A stretch of DNA of 60,866 nucleotides from an uncultured Porphyromonadaceae bacterium (GCA_949285425.1 CASEAJ010000102.1:1-60866), one strand, 5' to 3'. Positions 51,386 through 60,305 are shown, numbered from the stretch's first letter. The notes: generated by a model not told the origin, from the sequence alone. Program-made: numbers and translations.

Positions 51386-53320
51386 CTATTCGTCGGAAAA
51401 AGGGCGTCTGTACGAACAGCCGTTTTTCCACTCGCTACATCCGTAGGCGGTTTTTCCTTTCAGCAGTGTACCCTTCTTGCATAAAGGGCAGGGAGTCCCC
51501 ACTATGGGGTCATCCGCAGGAGCATCGGGCAGCCGCATGATTTCTTCTATGGTCCGGTTGTCGCTCTTTACGTTGAGCACGATGGTGCATACCATTTCTT
51601 TCAGTTCGTCGAGAAATTGTCTGGCTTCGTATTCACCTTTTTCCACCTGGCGCAGTTTCTTTTCCCACAGTCCGGTCAGCTCGGCCGATTTCAGCAAATC
51701 TTCCTGTATGGTTTTTATCAGTTCTATGCCGGTTTGTGTGGCAATCAGGTTTTTGCGTTCTTTGCGTATGTAGTTGCGCTTGAACAATGTTTCAATAATG
51801 GCCGCACGGGTAGATGGTCTGCCGATGCCGTTTTCCTTCAGAGCATCGCGCAATTCATCGTTTTCGACCAGTTTACCGGCTGTTTCCATGGCACGCAACA
51901 GGGTGGCCTCGGTGTAGGGCTTGGGTGGCGAGGTCCACTTCTCGGCAAGATTGGGCTCGTGCGGACCGCTTTCCCCTTGGGTGAAGATGGGCAATGTGCG
52001 CTCTTCGTCCGACTCTTTTTCATTGTCGGCTTTCGGCTTGTCAAACACCACCCTCCAGCCGGGTTCCAGAATCTGTTTTCCGTTCACTTTGAATTCGACT
52101 TTGCCGGCTTCACCCAGTACGGTGGTGGTCGATATCTTGCACTCCGGGTAGAAGTTGGCAATGAACCGGCGGGCTATGAGGTCAAATACGTTCCGTTCGG
52201 TGTCGGTCAAGCCGTTGGCAGGTACGCCGGTAGGAATGATGGCATGGTGGTCGGTAACTTTTTTGTTGTCGAAAACTTTCTTTGTTTTCGGCAGTTTGCC
52301 TTCCAGCAACGGGGCTGTGAGCGTTTCGTAGCCCTTCATGCCTTTGAGTATACCGGGTATTTTTGGATACATGTCATCGCTCAGATAAGTGGTGTCGACG
52401 CGCGGATAGGTCGTTATTTTCTTTTCATAAAGGCTTTGGATGTATTTGAGCGTGTCATCGGCCGAGTAACCGAACTTCTTGTTGCATTCCACTTGCAGCG
52501 AGGTGAGGTCAAACAGTCGTGGTGCCGATTCCGTACCTTTTTTGGTTGTGATGTCGGTCACTGTAAAGGGGGCGTCTTTTACGGCATCCAAGGCTTCCTG
52601 GCCTTCTGCTACTGTGGCGTATCGTCCGGACGAAGCGGAAAAAACCGTTTCACGGTAGGTGGTTTTCAATTCCCAGTATGCCTCTGGCTTGAAGTGTTCA
52701 ATTTCCAGTTGACGGTTTACAATCAGGGCAAGCGTGGGGGTCTGTACCCTTCCTATGGAGAGCACTTGCCGGTTGTGTCCATACTTCAAGGTGTAGAGTC
52801 GTGTGGCATTCATGCCCAACAGCCAGTCGCCGATGGCGCGCGAAAGTCCGGCTTCGTACAGCCGCTGGTAATCTTTTTCCGGTTTCAGTGAGGCGAATCC
52901 TTCGCGAATGGCATCTTCTGTCAGTGATGATATCCATAGTCGCTTCACCGGACATTTGCATCCTGCCTTTTGCAGCACCCAACGTTGTATGAGTTCTCCT
53001 TCCTGTCCGGCATCACCGCAATTCACCACCTCGTCGGCTTTGCTCACCAATTGTTCTATTACTTTGAATTGTTTTTGGATACCACTGTCGTCCATTACTT
53101 TAATGGCAAAACGGGTCGGTATCATGGGCAGGCGGCTTAAGGCCCACGCTTTCCAGTCAGGTGAGTATTCGTGCGGTTCGAGCAAACTGCACAAATGTCC
53201 GAAAGTCCACGTCACGCAGTATCCGTTTCCCTCAATATATCCATCCTTGCGGGTTTTGGCACCGAGTATCTCGGCTATGTCACGGGCCACACTGGGCTTT
53301 TCGGCTATGCAGACAATCAT
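51386..53320 (-). CDS. topB: DNA topoisomerase III
   Basis: I start at 53320 (MIVCIAEKPSVARDIAEILGA), where the TOPRIM domain begins; the frame is open upstream from 53407 without homology. The 644-residue type IA enzyme has catalytic Glu7, the acidic motif at 103-107 and the active Tyr305 in TTYPRVD. A C-terminal Zn finger (CPLCKKGTLL...CSEWKNGC) ends the protein. It unlinks single-strand crossings in replication and recombination. The acidic motif reads DAGQE, where E. coli TopB has DxDxE (103, 105, 107): the second Asp is Gly. Confidence 0.94.
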   Translation of the reverse strand: MIVCIAEKPSVARDIAEILGAKTRKDGYIEGNGYCVTWTFGHLCSLLEPHEYSPDWKAWALSRLPMIPTRFAIKVMDDSGIQKQFKVIEQLVSKADEVVNCGDAGQEGELIQRWVLQKAGCKCPVKRLWISSLTEDAIREGFASLKPEKDYQRLYEAGLSRAIGDWLLGMNATRLYTLKYGHNRQVLSIGRVQTPTLALIVNRQLEIEHFKPEAYWELKTTYRETVFSASSGRYATVAEGQEALDAVKDAPFTVTDITTKKGTESAPRLFDLTSLQVECNKKFGYSADDTLKYIQSLYEKKITTYPRVDTTYLSDDMYPKIPGILKGMKGYETLTAPLLEGKLPKTKKVFDNKKVTDHHAIIPTGVPANGLTDTERNVFDLIARRFIANFYPECKISTTTVLGEAGKVEFKVNGKQILEPGWRVVFDKPKADNEKESDEERTLPIFTQGESGPHEPNLAEKWTSPPKPYTEATLLRAMETAGKLVENDELRDALKENGIGRPSTRAAIIETLFKRNYIRKERKNLIATQTGIELIKTIQEDLLKSAELTGLWEKKLRQVEKGEYEARQFLDELKEMVCTIVLNVKSDNRTIEEIMRLPDAPADDPIVGTPCPLCKKGTLLKGKTAYGCSEWKNGCSYRRPFSDE

Positions 53321-53376
53321 GCTTGTGTGAAAGGTGTTTGTGGAAGTGCCGTGGATGGTTTTCATCGACGGGCGTG

Positions 53377-53510
53377 CAAAGATAGTGAAAGTCGAAAGCA
53401 GAAGCAAGTGAAAACCGTGTTTTCAACTTGATTATGCTGAGACACATCCTATCTTATTCAAAGAGAGTGAAAGGTGGGCTCAAAAAGGCAAACTTGTTTG
53501 AGTATTTTTG
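53377..53510. repeat. 82-base repeat (type C), one full and one partial copy, carrying the topB promoter
   Basis: The first copy starts CAAAGATAGTGAAAGTCG at 53377; a second, partial copy starts CAAAGAGAGTGAAAGGTG at 53459, 82 bases later. The first eight bases read TATCTTTG leftward (53384-53377), an exact -7 box about 60 bases before topB. The copy is most like the one in the pst operon. Confidence 0.8.
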
Positions 53511-53569
53511 ATTGGACAGACAGAATTGTTCTGTACATGGTTGTGAGAGAAGCTAAGAAAAGAAAAAGA

Positions 53570-53614
53570 TGCAGTGTACCAAACAGGCAGGCATGAGCTG
53601 TTCGGTACACTGCA
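53570..53614 (-). terminator. Terminator of pepD
   Basis: TGCAGTGTACCAAACAG (53570-53586) pairs with CTGTTCGGTACACTGCA (53598-53614) with one mismatch; leftward it is followed by TCTTTTTCTTTTC. Confidence 0.88.
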
Positions 53615-53639
53615 ACGATATGATTGAATTGTATTGCCG

Positions 53640-55106
53640 TTAAGCTTTCACCGGAATTTCTTCCAATGTGGCGAGCAGGTATTCCCAGAACTTGCCCACG
53701 GTTGCAATGTTGACTTTTTCGTCGGGCGAGTGGGGGTGACGGATGGTCGGGCCGAATGAAATCATGTCCATTTTCGGGTAGTGGGTACTTAGTATGCCAC
53801 ATTCGAGTCCGGCATGGATAATCATGACCTTGGGTTCTTTGCCGAATTTCTGCAGATAGACTTTTTTCATGGTTTGCAGAATGGGCGATTGCATGTTGGG
53901 AGCCCAGCCCGGATAACCTCCCGTGAACTCAACCTTTGCTCCGGCCAGTGAAAATACGCTTTCAATCATGTCGGCCAGTTCTTCTTTGCGCGATTCGACC
54001 GAACTGCGCAGCAACGACTTGATTTCAATGGCAGAACCGTTTGACTTGACAATGGCGAGGTTGTTGGATGTTTCCACAATGTCGGGCACATCGTCGATGA
54101 ACCGGAACACACCGTCGGGGCAGGCCGTTACTGCGTTGATGAGGTCGTCCTGTATTTCTTCGGGCATGAGGCCATCGGGGAGCGGCACTTCTTCCACATT
54201 CAGGTCGATGTGTGCTTCTTTGTGGCGGTATTCGTTGTTGAACAGTTCGCGGTATTCTTCCACCAGTCCGATAATGTCGTCTATTCCATCGGCGGGAACC
54301 GTAATGACGGCAAAGGCTTCGCGCGGGATGGCATTGCGCAGGCTACCTCCGTCGATACTTGCCAGACGTGCCTCGTATTCGGCTACCGCTTCGCGCAGGA
54401 AGCGGAACATGAGTTTGTTGGCATTGGCGCGTTGCAACACGATGTCCATCCCCGAGTGTCCGCCTTTCAGCCCGGTCAGCGACACTTTGAGTGCCACATC
54501 ACCCTCGGGCACGGCTTCTTCACGGTAGCGGAATGTGATGTTGGCATCCAGGCCGCCGGCACATCCCACGTATAGTTCACCTTCGTCTTCCGAGTCGAGG
54601 TTCAGCAATATTTCTCCTTGCAGGAAATTGGGCTGCAGCCCGAAAGCTCCGAACATGCCGGTTTCTTCGTCTACGGTGACAAACACCTCCAGGTCCGGAT
54701 GCGGAATGTCTTTTGACTCGAGCAGGGTGAGGGCTGCTGCCAACCCTATGCCGTTGTCGGCTCCGAGGGTGGTGGACTGGGCCTTGACCCATTCGCCATC
54801 GATATAGGCCTTGATCGGGTCTTTTTCAAAGTCGTGCTGCACATCGCTGTTTTTTTGAGGCACCATGTCCATGTGTGCCTGTAGAATGACAGCTTTCCGG
54901 TTCTCCATGCCGGGTGTCGCCGGCTTGCGTATCAATACGTTCCCAATTTCATCCTGCAGGGTTTCCAAACCTAATGACTGGCCGAACCCGACAAGGAAAC
55001 GGCCTATTTCATCTTTTTTCCCGGAAGGACGGGGCACTTGTGCAATCCGATGGAAGTTGTTCCATAAAGCTTTGGGATTTAATTGTCTGATGTCGTTTGC
55101 ATCCAT
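53640..55106 (-). CDS. pepD: Aminoacyl-histidine dipeptidase (M20 family)
   Basis: The 488-residue protein has the M20 di-zinc residues: AHMDMVPQ (His, Asp), TLGADNGIGLA (Asp), VDEETGMFGA (catalytic Glu pair), LNLDSEDEGE (Asp) and GPTIRHPHSPDE (His near the end). The lid domain lies between about 200 and 380. It cleaves dipeptides, carnosine-like ones among them, in the cytoplasm. It is transcribed alone. Confidence 0.95.
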   Translation of the reverse strand: MDANDIRQLNPKALWNNFHRIAQVPRPSGKKDEIGRFLVGFGQSLGLETLQDEIGNVLIRKPATPGMENRKAVILQAHMDMVPQKNSDVQHDFEKDPIKAYIDGEWVKAQSTTLGADNGIGLAAALTLLESKDIPHPDLEVFVTVDEETGMFGAFGLQPNFLQGEILLNLDSEDEGELYVGCAGGLDANITFRYREEAVPEGDVALKVSLTGLKGGHSGMDIVLQRANANKLMFRFLREAVAEYEARLASIDGGSLRNAIPREAFAVITVPADGIDDIIGLVEEYRELFNNEYRHKEAHIDLNVEEVPLPDGLMPEEIQDDLINAVTACPDGVFRFIDDVPDIVETSNNLAIVKSNGSAIEIKSLLRSSVESRKEELADMIESVFSLAGAKVEFTGGYPGWAPNMQSPILQTMKKVYLQKFGKEPKVMIIHAGLECGILSTHYPKMDMISFGPTIRHPHSPDEKVNIATVGKFWEYLLATLEEIPVKA

Positions 55107-55369
55107 AATTTATTGCGTTTAATGAAAATTACTTGAAAAGCATTTGAGTTGTGCCTGTCGGCTGTTTTCACAAAGGAACGGATTAATTTTCTGACATGAA
55201 AATTTTCGGGCTTGTTTTACGGTAAAATATGTTAACGGAAGCCTTTTTTACAACAAGGCAACGGGAAGGCATCCACGGCTGGAGGCTACGGAAGCAAGGA
55301 ACTGCCGTCGGTTATTCTTCACGAAGTCGTGTGTTTGTATGTTAGAAGTTTCTGTTTTATGCTTGTGAT

Positions 55370-55467
55370 GTTATCGTCCCACGTATGTGGTACACGTGTC
55401 TCACATATATGGGACACGTGTCCCACGGCCGTGATACACGTGTCCCACGGCTGTGGGACGATAACAT
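55370..55467. repeat. 22-base-period dyad array, four units (CACGTG linkers)
   Basis: Arms TCCCAC (55377), TCTCAC (55399), TCCCAC (55421) and TCCCAC (55443) are 22 bases apart, each followed by 4 bases and an inverted arm; the 6-base linkers are all CACGTG. GTTATCG and CGATAAC close the ends, as at 7967-8018. CATGATGCTG follows at 55465 and 55487, in the same 22-base phase. The array is the main content of the 480-base gap between pepD and tsaC. Confidence 0.92.
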
Positions 55468-55557
55468 GATGCTGTCAGATGTACGACATGATGCTGCCGG
55501 TTACACGACGCGGTGCGGTTTTTTTGTCTTCATTCATGCTCTTTTCACTATTCTTTT

Positions 55558-55565
55558 TATCTTTG
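55558..55565 (+). promoter_or_regulatory. -7 box of the tsaC operon
   Basis: TATCTTTG is an exact match 21 bases before the tsaC start codon. Confidence 0.65.
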
Positions 55566-55586
55566 CGATATTAAACGGAAAACAGA

Positions 55587-56156
55587 ATGGACATTAATTC
55601 GGAAGTAAAACAGGCGGTGGAAGTCCTCCGCGCCGGGGGTGTCATTTTATATCCTACCGATACGGTGTGGGGATTGGGATGCGATGCCACCAATGAAGAA
55701 GCTGTAAGACGTGTGTATGAAATAAAGAAGCGTTCGGATGCCAAGTCTATGCTGGTGCTCGTGGACAGCATGGCGCGTATACAGAGCTATGTGGATGAAA
55801 TACCCGACATGGCGTGGGATTTGGTTGAACTGAGTGAGAAACCGTTGACCATTATCTACCCCGAAGCAAAGAATCTGGCGAAGAACCTGGTGGCCGAGGA
55901 CAACTCCATTGGCATTCGGGTGACTCGTGAGGCTTTTTCCAGAACCTTGTGCGAGCGTTTCCGCAAACCCATCGTCTCCACTTCGGCCAATGTGAGCGGT
56001 GAACCTACTCCCGCCAACTATGCACAAATATCGGATGTTATCAGGGACAGTGTGGACTACGTGGTCGATTTCCGCAGGGAAGAAAACGAGTTGCCGGCCC
56101 CTTCTTCCATCATCAAACTTGACAAAGGGAATGTGTTCAAAATCATACGACAATAA
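55587..56156 (+). CDS. tsaC: L-threonylcarbamoyladenylate synthase
   Basis: The 189-residue protein is a single YrdC/Sua5 domain: GGVILYPTDTVWGLGCDA (3-strand entry), KKRSDAKSMLVLVD, GIRVTREAFSRTLC and PIVSTSANVSGEPT (SxN motif). It makes the threonylcarbamoyl-AMP used to modify A37 of tRNAs reading ANN codons. It lacks the extra C-terminal Sua5 domain. It starts the operon with the sugar transferase, 18 bases downstream. Confidence 0.93.
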   Translation: MDINSEVKQAVEVLRAGGVILYPTDTVWGLGCDATNEEAVRRVYEIKKRSDAKSMLVLVDSMARIQSYVDEIPDMAWDLVELSEKPLTIIYPEAKNLAKNLVAEDNSIGIRVTREAFSRTLCERFRKPIVSTSANVSGEPTPANYAQISDVIRDSVDYVVDFRREENELPAPSSIIKLDKGNVFKIIRQ

Positions 56157-56174
56157 AGGAAGGGAAGCTGCGCT

Positions 56175-57572
56175 ATGAACAAACGACAGTTGCGCTTGGT
56201 TTACATGGTTGTCGATATACTTTCCGCTTTGATTGTATGGATTCTTTTCATGACTTTCAGGCGGTTGGTACGGGCGGAAACCATGTTCGGCAATTTGCAG
56301 ATATTCATTCCCAATTATAATTTTTATACCAGTTTGCTGTTGTTCCCGCTGTGCTGCCTGTTTGTAAATGTGCTTTCGGGGGTATATCTTCATCCGGAGA
56401 AGCAGCGGCAGGTGAAGTTGTTGCCTACCACATTTGTTTCATCGGCCATTATTGCCATTGTTATATTTTTTGTGTTGCTGCTGGATGATGTGGTGGTTTC
56501 CTATCAATATTATTATTGGTCGTTGCTGGTGCTGTTCGGGTTGTTGTTTATTGTGACATACGCGTTCCGGGCGATTGTGTGCCGGCAGGTGTGGAGGGAA
56601 TACCGCTCGGGGCGCTGGGCCATGCGCACTGTTGTGGTCGGTACCGGTGAAAGTGCCCGCAAGATAGCCCGGGAGATAGAACACCGCATGCCGGAATATA
56701 AGGTTATCGGTCATGTATCCGAGGAAAAGAGCGGTCCGCAAGGCGATGTATTGGGTGGGTTGAACCGTCTGACCGCCATTGTACGCGATTATAATGTGCA
56801 GGATGTGATTATTGCCTTGGAAAAAACGACGGAGACCCAGCTGTTTCAGCTGATCAATTCGCTGTACCGCTACAATGTGAGTATCCGGTTTACACCGAGT
56901 TCGTATGATATCTTGATCGGTGGGGTGAAAATGACGGAACTGGGAGTCAGCCCTATGGTGAACGTCACCTCTTCCAGCATGAAGGATTGGGAAGTGTGCA
57001 TGAAACGTTTTTTCGACTTGGTTGTTTCGTCGTTTGCCTTGTTGTTGCTGTTTCCGGTTTTCCTGTTTTTCGGCATATGGATAAAAATCGATTCGAAAGG
57101 ACCGGTATTTTACAGGCAGGAACGGATCGGGCAGTTCGGACGGCCGTTCAACATTATCAAGTTCCGCACCATGTATGCCGATGCGGAAAAGGAAGGAACA
57201 CCGAAACTGAGCAGTGCAACCGACAGCCGGGTGACACGGATAGGGCGTATATTGCGCCGTTACCGCTTGGATGAGTTACCCCAGTTCTGGAATATAGTGA
57301 AAGGGGAAATGAGCATTGTGGGGCCACGTCCGGAACGTGAATACTACATCAGGCAAATAGAGGAAAAGGCTCCGTATTATTGCCTGGTATACCGCATTCG
57401 TCCGGGATTGACTTCGTGGGGACCCATTCGTATCGGCTACACCGATACGATAGAAAAAATGGTGGAACGGCTCAACTATGACATTATCTATATGGACAAT
57501 ATGTCGTTGAAAACGGATTTGAAGATACTGTTGTTTACCTTAGAAGTGCTTGTGAAGGGAAAAGGGGTGTGA
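56175..57572 (+). CDS. Polyprenyl-phosphate sugar-1-phosphate transferase (WcaJ/WbaP type)
   Basis: The 465-residue protein has four membrane helices at about 8-28, 50-72, 84-104 and 112-132, a Rossmann-like domain (about 148-250, VVVGTGESARKIA), and the C-terminal transferase with membrane re-entrant helix KRFFDLVVSSFALLLLFPVF, RQERIG, FNIIKFRTM and LPQFWNIVKGEMSIVGPRPE. It moves a sugar phosphate from UDP-sugar to undecaprenyl phosphate and starts capsule or exopolysaccharide chains. No polysaccharide cluster follows, so it probably primes one encoded elsewhere. Confidence 0.93.
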   Translation: MNKRQLRLVYMVVDILSALIVWILFMTFRRLVRAETMFGNLQIFIPNYNFYTSLLLFPLCCLFVNVLSGVYLHPEKQRQVKLLPTTFVSSAIIAIVIFFVLLLDDVVVSYQYYYWSLLVLFGLLFIVTYAFRAIVCRQVWREYRSGRWAMRTVVVGTGESARKIAREIEHRMPEYKVIGHVSEEKSGPQGDVLGGLNRLTAIVRDYNVQDVIIALEKTTETQLFQLINSLYRYNVSIRFTPSSYDILIGGVKMTELGVSPMVNVTSSSMKDWEVCMKRFFDLVVSSFALLLLFPVFLFFGIWIKIDSKGPVFYRQERIGQFGRPFNIIKFRTMYADAEKEGTPKLSSATDSRVTRIGRILRRYRLDELPQFWNIVKGEMSIVGPRPEREYYIRQIEEKAPYYCLVYRIRPGLTSWGPIRIGYTDTIEKMVERLNYDIIYMDNMSLKTDLKILLFTLEVLVKGKGV

Positions 57573-57641
57573 ACAGGGTGGTTGGTGACTGTTTCAGACG
57601 AATGGGATGCTGGTTTCTTCTTGATAAATTACATTTGAAAA

Positions 57642-59417
57642 ATGGAAAGTAATTGGTATTTGAAAATGATTGCGTGGCGTGAAGCTCATATCAAGCAACG
57701 TCATTTCATTATTTTTCTCAGTTTTGTGGTAGGTGTGTTGGCTGCGGTGGCTGCATATATATTGAAAACGGCCATTCATCTCATTCAGAGTCTGCTGTCC
57801 ACAACTATCACCGCCGACGAGGTGAATTATTGGTATTTGCTGTATCCGATTGTGGGCATAGCCCTTACGTCGATGTTTGTCCGCTATATAGTGAAAGATG
57901 ATATAAGTCATGGGGTGACCCGCATTCTCTATGCCATTTCCCAGCGGAAAAGCATATTGAAACTGCATAATGTGTGGACATCTTTGGTGGGCAGTTCCAT
58001 AACAATCGGTTTTGGCGGTTCGGTGGGTGCGGAGGCTCCAATCGTGCTGACCGGCTCGGCCATTGGTTCCAACCTGGGCAAGTTCTTCAAAATGGACCAG
58101 AAGACCTTGATGCTGCTGGTCGGCTGCGGTGCGGCCGGTGCAGTAGGAGGCATATTCAAGGCACCGATTGCCGGTCTGGTGTTTACGCTCGAGGTGCTGA
58201 TGCTCGACATGACAATGGCATCGGTTGTGCCGTTGCTTATATCTTCGGTTACGGCCACCTCGTTGTCCTATATTTTTGCAGGCAATGCTTTCATGTTTCA
58301 TTTTACCGTGTACGAACCTTTTGCCATTGAACGTATTCCGTTCCTCATTCTGCTGGGAATTGTATGCGGATTGGTTTCGTTGTATTTTACACGGGGAATG
58401 AATTATCTTGAGGGGCTGTTCCGTAAAATGAAAAGTCCGTGGATCAAATTGCTCGTCGGTGGAGCCGTGTTGAGCTTGTTGATATTCATATTCCCTCCTT
58501 TGTACGGCGAAGGCTATGAAACGATAGAGGCATTGCTCAACGGTGAGGCGGAATCATTGGCAAATCACAGTTTCTTTGCCAACTATGCACAGGTGAATTG
58601 GGTGTTCTGCGCGTATCTGGTCCTGATAATTTTCTTCAAGATTTTTGCTTCGGTAGCAACGAACGGTGCCGGAGGGGTAGGGGGAATATTTGCTCCATCG
58701 CTTTATATTGGAAGTTTGACCGGTTTTGTGGTGGCGCGTATTTTCAATACTTTCGGGATTGTACTCCCTGAAGCTAATTTTGCTTTGGCGGGCATGTCCG
58801 GATTGATGTCGGGAGTGATGCATGCACCGCTGACAGGTATTTTCCTGATAGCGGAACTCACCGGTGGCTATAACCTGTTCATGACACTGATGATTGTCTC
58901 CGTCATATCATACATTACCATCATGTTGTTTGAACCGCATAGTCTTTATGCCATGCGGTTGGCCCAGAAGGGCGAACTTATTACCCATCATAAGGACCGT
59001 GCTGTGCTCACCTTGTTGAAAATGGAAAATGTGATTGAAACAGACTTGTCGGAATTGCACCCCGACATGACTTTGGGAGAATTGGTAAAGATCATATCGA
59101 AATCAAAGCGGAATATATTTCCGGTTGTAAATCCGGATTCAAGAGTGCTGCTGGGGGTTTTGTTGTTGGACGAAGTGCGCAATATTATGTTCCGGCCTGA
59201 ACTGTATGAACGCTTTACGGTAGGCCAACTGATGATTTCTCCTCCGGCAGTAATAAACCAGGGTATGCCGATGGAGAAGGTCATGCAGGTTTTTGAAGAT
59301 ACCGGAGCGTGGAACTTGCCCGTGGTGGATGATGAAAAGCGTTATGTGGGTTATGTGTCCAAGTCTAAAATCTTCAATTCCTACCGGCATGTATTGGTTC
59401 ATTTCTCGGAAGATTAG
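57642..59417 (+). CDS. ClC-family chloride channel or transporter with CBS domains
   Basis: The 591-residue protein has the ClC membrane core (about 20-435) and two CBS domains (about 455-590). Visible motifs are GFGGSVGAEAP (the anion-gate Glu is kept, as in GREGP), FKAPIAGLVFTLEVL and GAGGVGGIFAPSL. In FIIEEM of E. coli ClC the second Glu is the internal proton site; here the matching pair is E-V, so the proton glutamate is missing. That favours a channel or an altered coupling. A TACATTTG box five bases before the start codon suggests that the true start may be the Met at 57666. Confidence 0.92.
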   Translation: MESNWYLKMIAWREAHIKQRHFIIFLSFVVGVLAAVAAYILKTAIHLIQSLLSTTITADEVNYWYLLYPIVGIALTSMFVRYIVKDDISHGVTRILYAISQRKSILKLHNVWTSLVGSSITIGFGGSVGAEAPIVLTGSAIGSNLGKFFKMDQKTLMLLVGCGAAGAVGGIFKAPIAGLVFTLEVLMLDMTMASVVPLLISSVTATSLSYIFAGNAFMFHFTVYEPFAIERIPFLILLGIVCGLVSLYFTRGMNYLEGLFRKMKSPWIKLLVGGAVLSLLIFIFPPLYGEGYETIEALLNGEAESLANHSFFANYAQVNWVFCAYLVLIIFFKIFASVATNGAGGVGGIFAPSLYIGSLTGFVVARIFNTFGIVLPEANFALAGMSGLMSGVMHAPLTGIFLIAELTGGYNLFMTLMIVSVISYITIMLFEPHSLYAMRLAQKGELITHHKDRAVLTLLKMENVIETDLSELHPDMTLGELVKIISKSKRNIFPVVNPDSRVLLGVLLLDEVRNIMFRPELYERFTVGQLMISPPAVINQGMPMEKVMQVFEDTGAWNLPVVDDEKRYVGYVSKSKIFNSYRHVLVHFSED

Positions 59418-59467
59418 TAGAGGATAAATTCGTAATTGTCGTTTGTTTAATTTATGACAGGAAATAT

Positions 59468-59650
59468 ATGGTAAAGATAAAATCATATGTACAGGCCGAG
59501 GATGAATTGGAAGCGATTCTTGCCTTGTTGGAAAGCGGTGAGGAGTTGGATATGGATATTATGGAAAAAAAACTGAAGCGGGCAACCGAGTTGATTGCCT
59601 TTTGCCGCAACCGCTTGCGTGAAATGGATGAAAGTCTGACAGAAATGTAA
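59468..59650 (+). CDS. xseB: Exodeoxyribonuclease VII small subunit
   Basis: The 60-residue all-helical protein fits XseB in length and pattern: KSYVQAEDELEAILALLESG then EELDMDIMEKKLKRATELIA. It binds the large subunit XseA, which degrades single-stranded DNA. In most Bacteroidales xseA lies next to xseB; here the upstream gene is the ClC protein, 50 bases away, and xseA is not in the window. Confidence 0.85.
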   Translation: MVKIKSYVQAEDELEAILALLESGEELDMDIMEKKLKRATELIAFCRNRLREMDESLTEM

Positions 59651-59673
59651 AACTTGTAAGTTATAAGATAAAT

Positions 59674-59735
59674 ATGACAGTCCCTGAAACGGAAAAAGAG
59701 TATTCAAATTCTTTTTCGGTTTCAGGGATTGTCAT
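59674..59735 (+). terminator. Long hairpin terminator after xseB
   Basis: A 26-base imperfect stem (ATGACAGTCCCTGAAAC at the left, GTTTCAGGGATTGTCAT at the right) with a 10-base loop lies between xseB and the convergent RDD gene; A- and T-rich stretches are inside the stem. Confidence 0.8.
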
Positions 59736-59752
59736 GTTAATGTCTGGGTGTG

Positions 59753-60247
59753 TCAGAGAACCTTGATTGCTCGTATAAGGATAAAAGCCAAGAGGAAGTA
59801 AACGGCTATACTGCCAATGAAGAAGCCTATGCTGGCGGCAATTTGCCTTGATGTGGCGGGGCGGGGGGCATCAGGCATTGGTACAACTTTAGTGTTGAAA
59901 GCAATGTCGCCTGTGCGTTTGTTGCTGCAAAACAGAAAAATGATTTCAATGAAGAAGATGAAGGCGAAAAAGTTTCTCAAATATAGTTTGAGCGGGCTTA
60001 GATCTTTTCCTTCATTGTCCACAACCTTTAACTTGCATATTTTTTTTCCGATACTTTGCCCATTGATAAGATCTTTGCATAAGAACAGGGCAATGACAAT
60101 CGCGATTCTCAGTTGATGACGGATGAAATAATGGATGCTTGTTTTGAAGAAAACTTCAAAAAGTATGTAGGTAACAAGCCATATAAGGAATATGATAGCG
60201 ATATCTATGGCCAATGCTTTTAACCGTGATTTATTTAAACTTCTCAT
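59753..60247 (-). CDS. RDD family membrane protein
   Basis: The 164-residue protein has membrane segments at about 9-30, 42-60, 88-108 and 136-160, with the RDD pattern spread over SRLKALAIDIAIIF (basic and Asp near the start) and KRTGDIAFNTKVV (the second conserved Asp). Function is not settled; members are small inner-membrane proteins, some linked to sodium/proton exchange. It has a TACTTTTG -7 box upstream. Confidence 0.85.
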   Translation of the reverse strand: MRSLNKSRLKALAIDIAIIFLIWLVTYILFEVFFKTSIHYFIRHQLRIAIVIALFLCKDLINGQSIGKKICKLKVVDNEGKDLSPLKLYLRNFFAFIFFIEIIFLFCSNKRTGDIAFNTKVVPMPDAPRPATSRQIAASIGFFIGSIAVYFLLAFILIRAIKVL

Positions 60248-60297
60248 TTTCTTTGAATGTTTTTATGATTTATAAAGTGTTTTTTGCTATTTTTTTC

Positions 60298-60305
60298 AAA
60301 AGTAG
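60298..60305 (-). promoter_or_regulatory. -7 box of the RDD gene
   Basis: CAAAAGTA reads TACTTTTG leftward, about 50 bases before the start at 60247. The 305-base gap 60248-60552 otherwise holds only the tRNA promoter. Confidence 0.6.
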
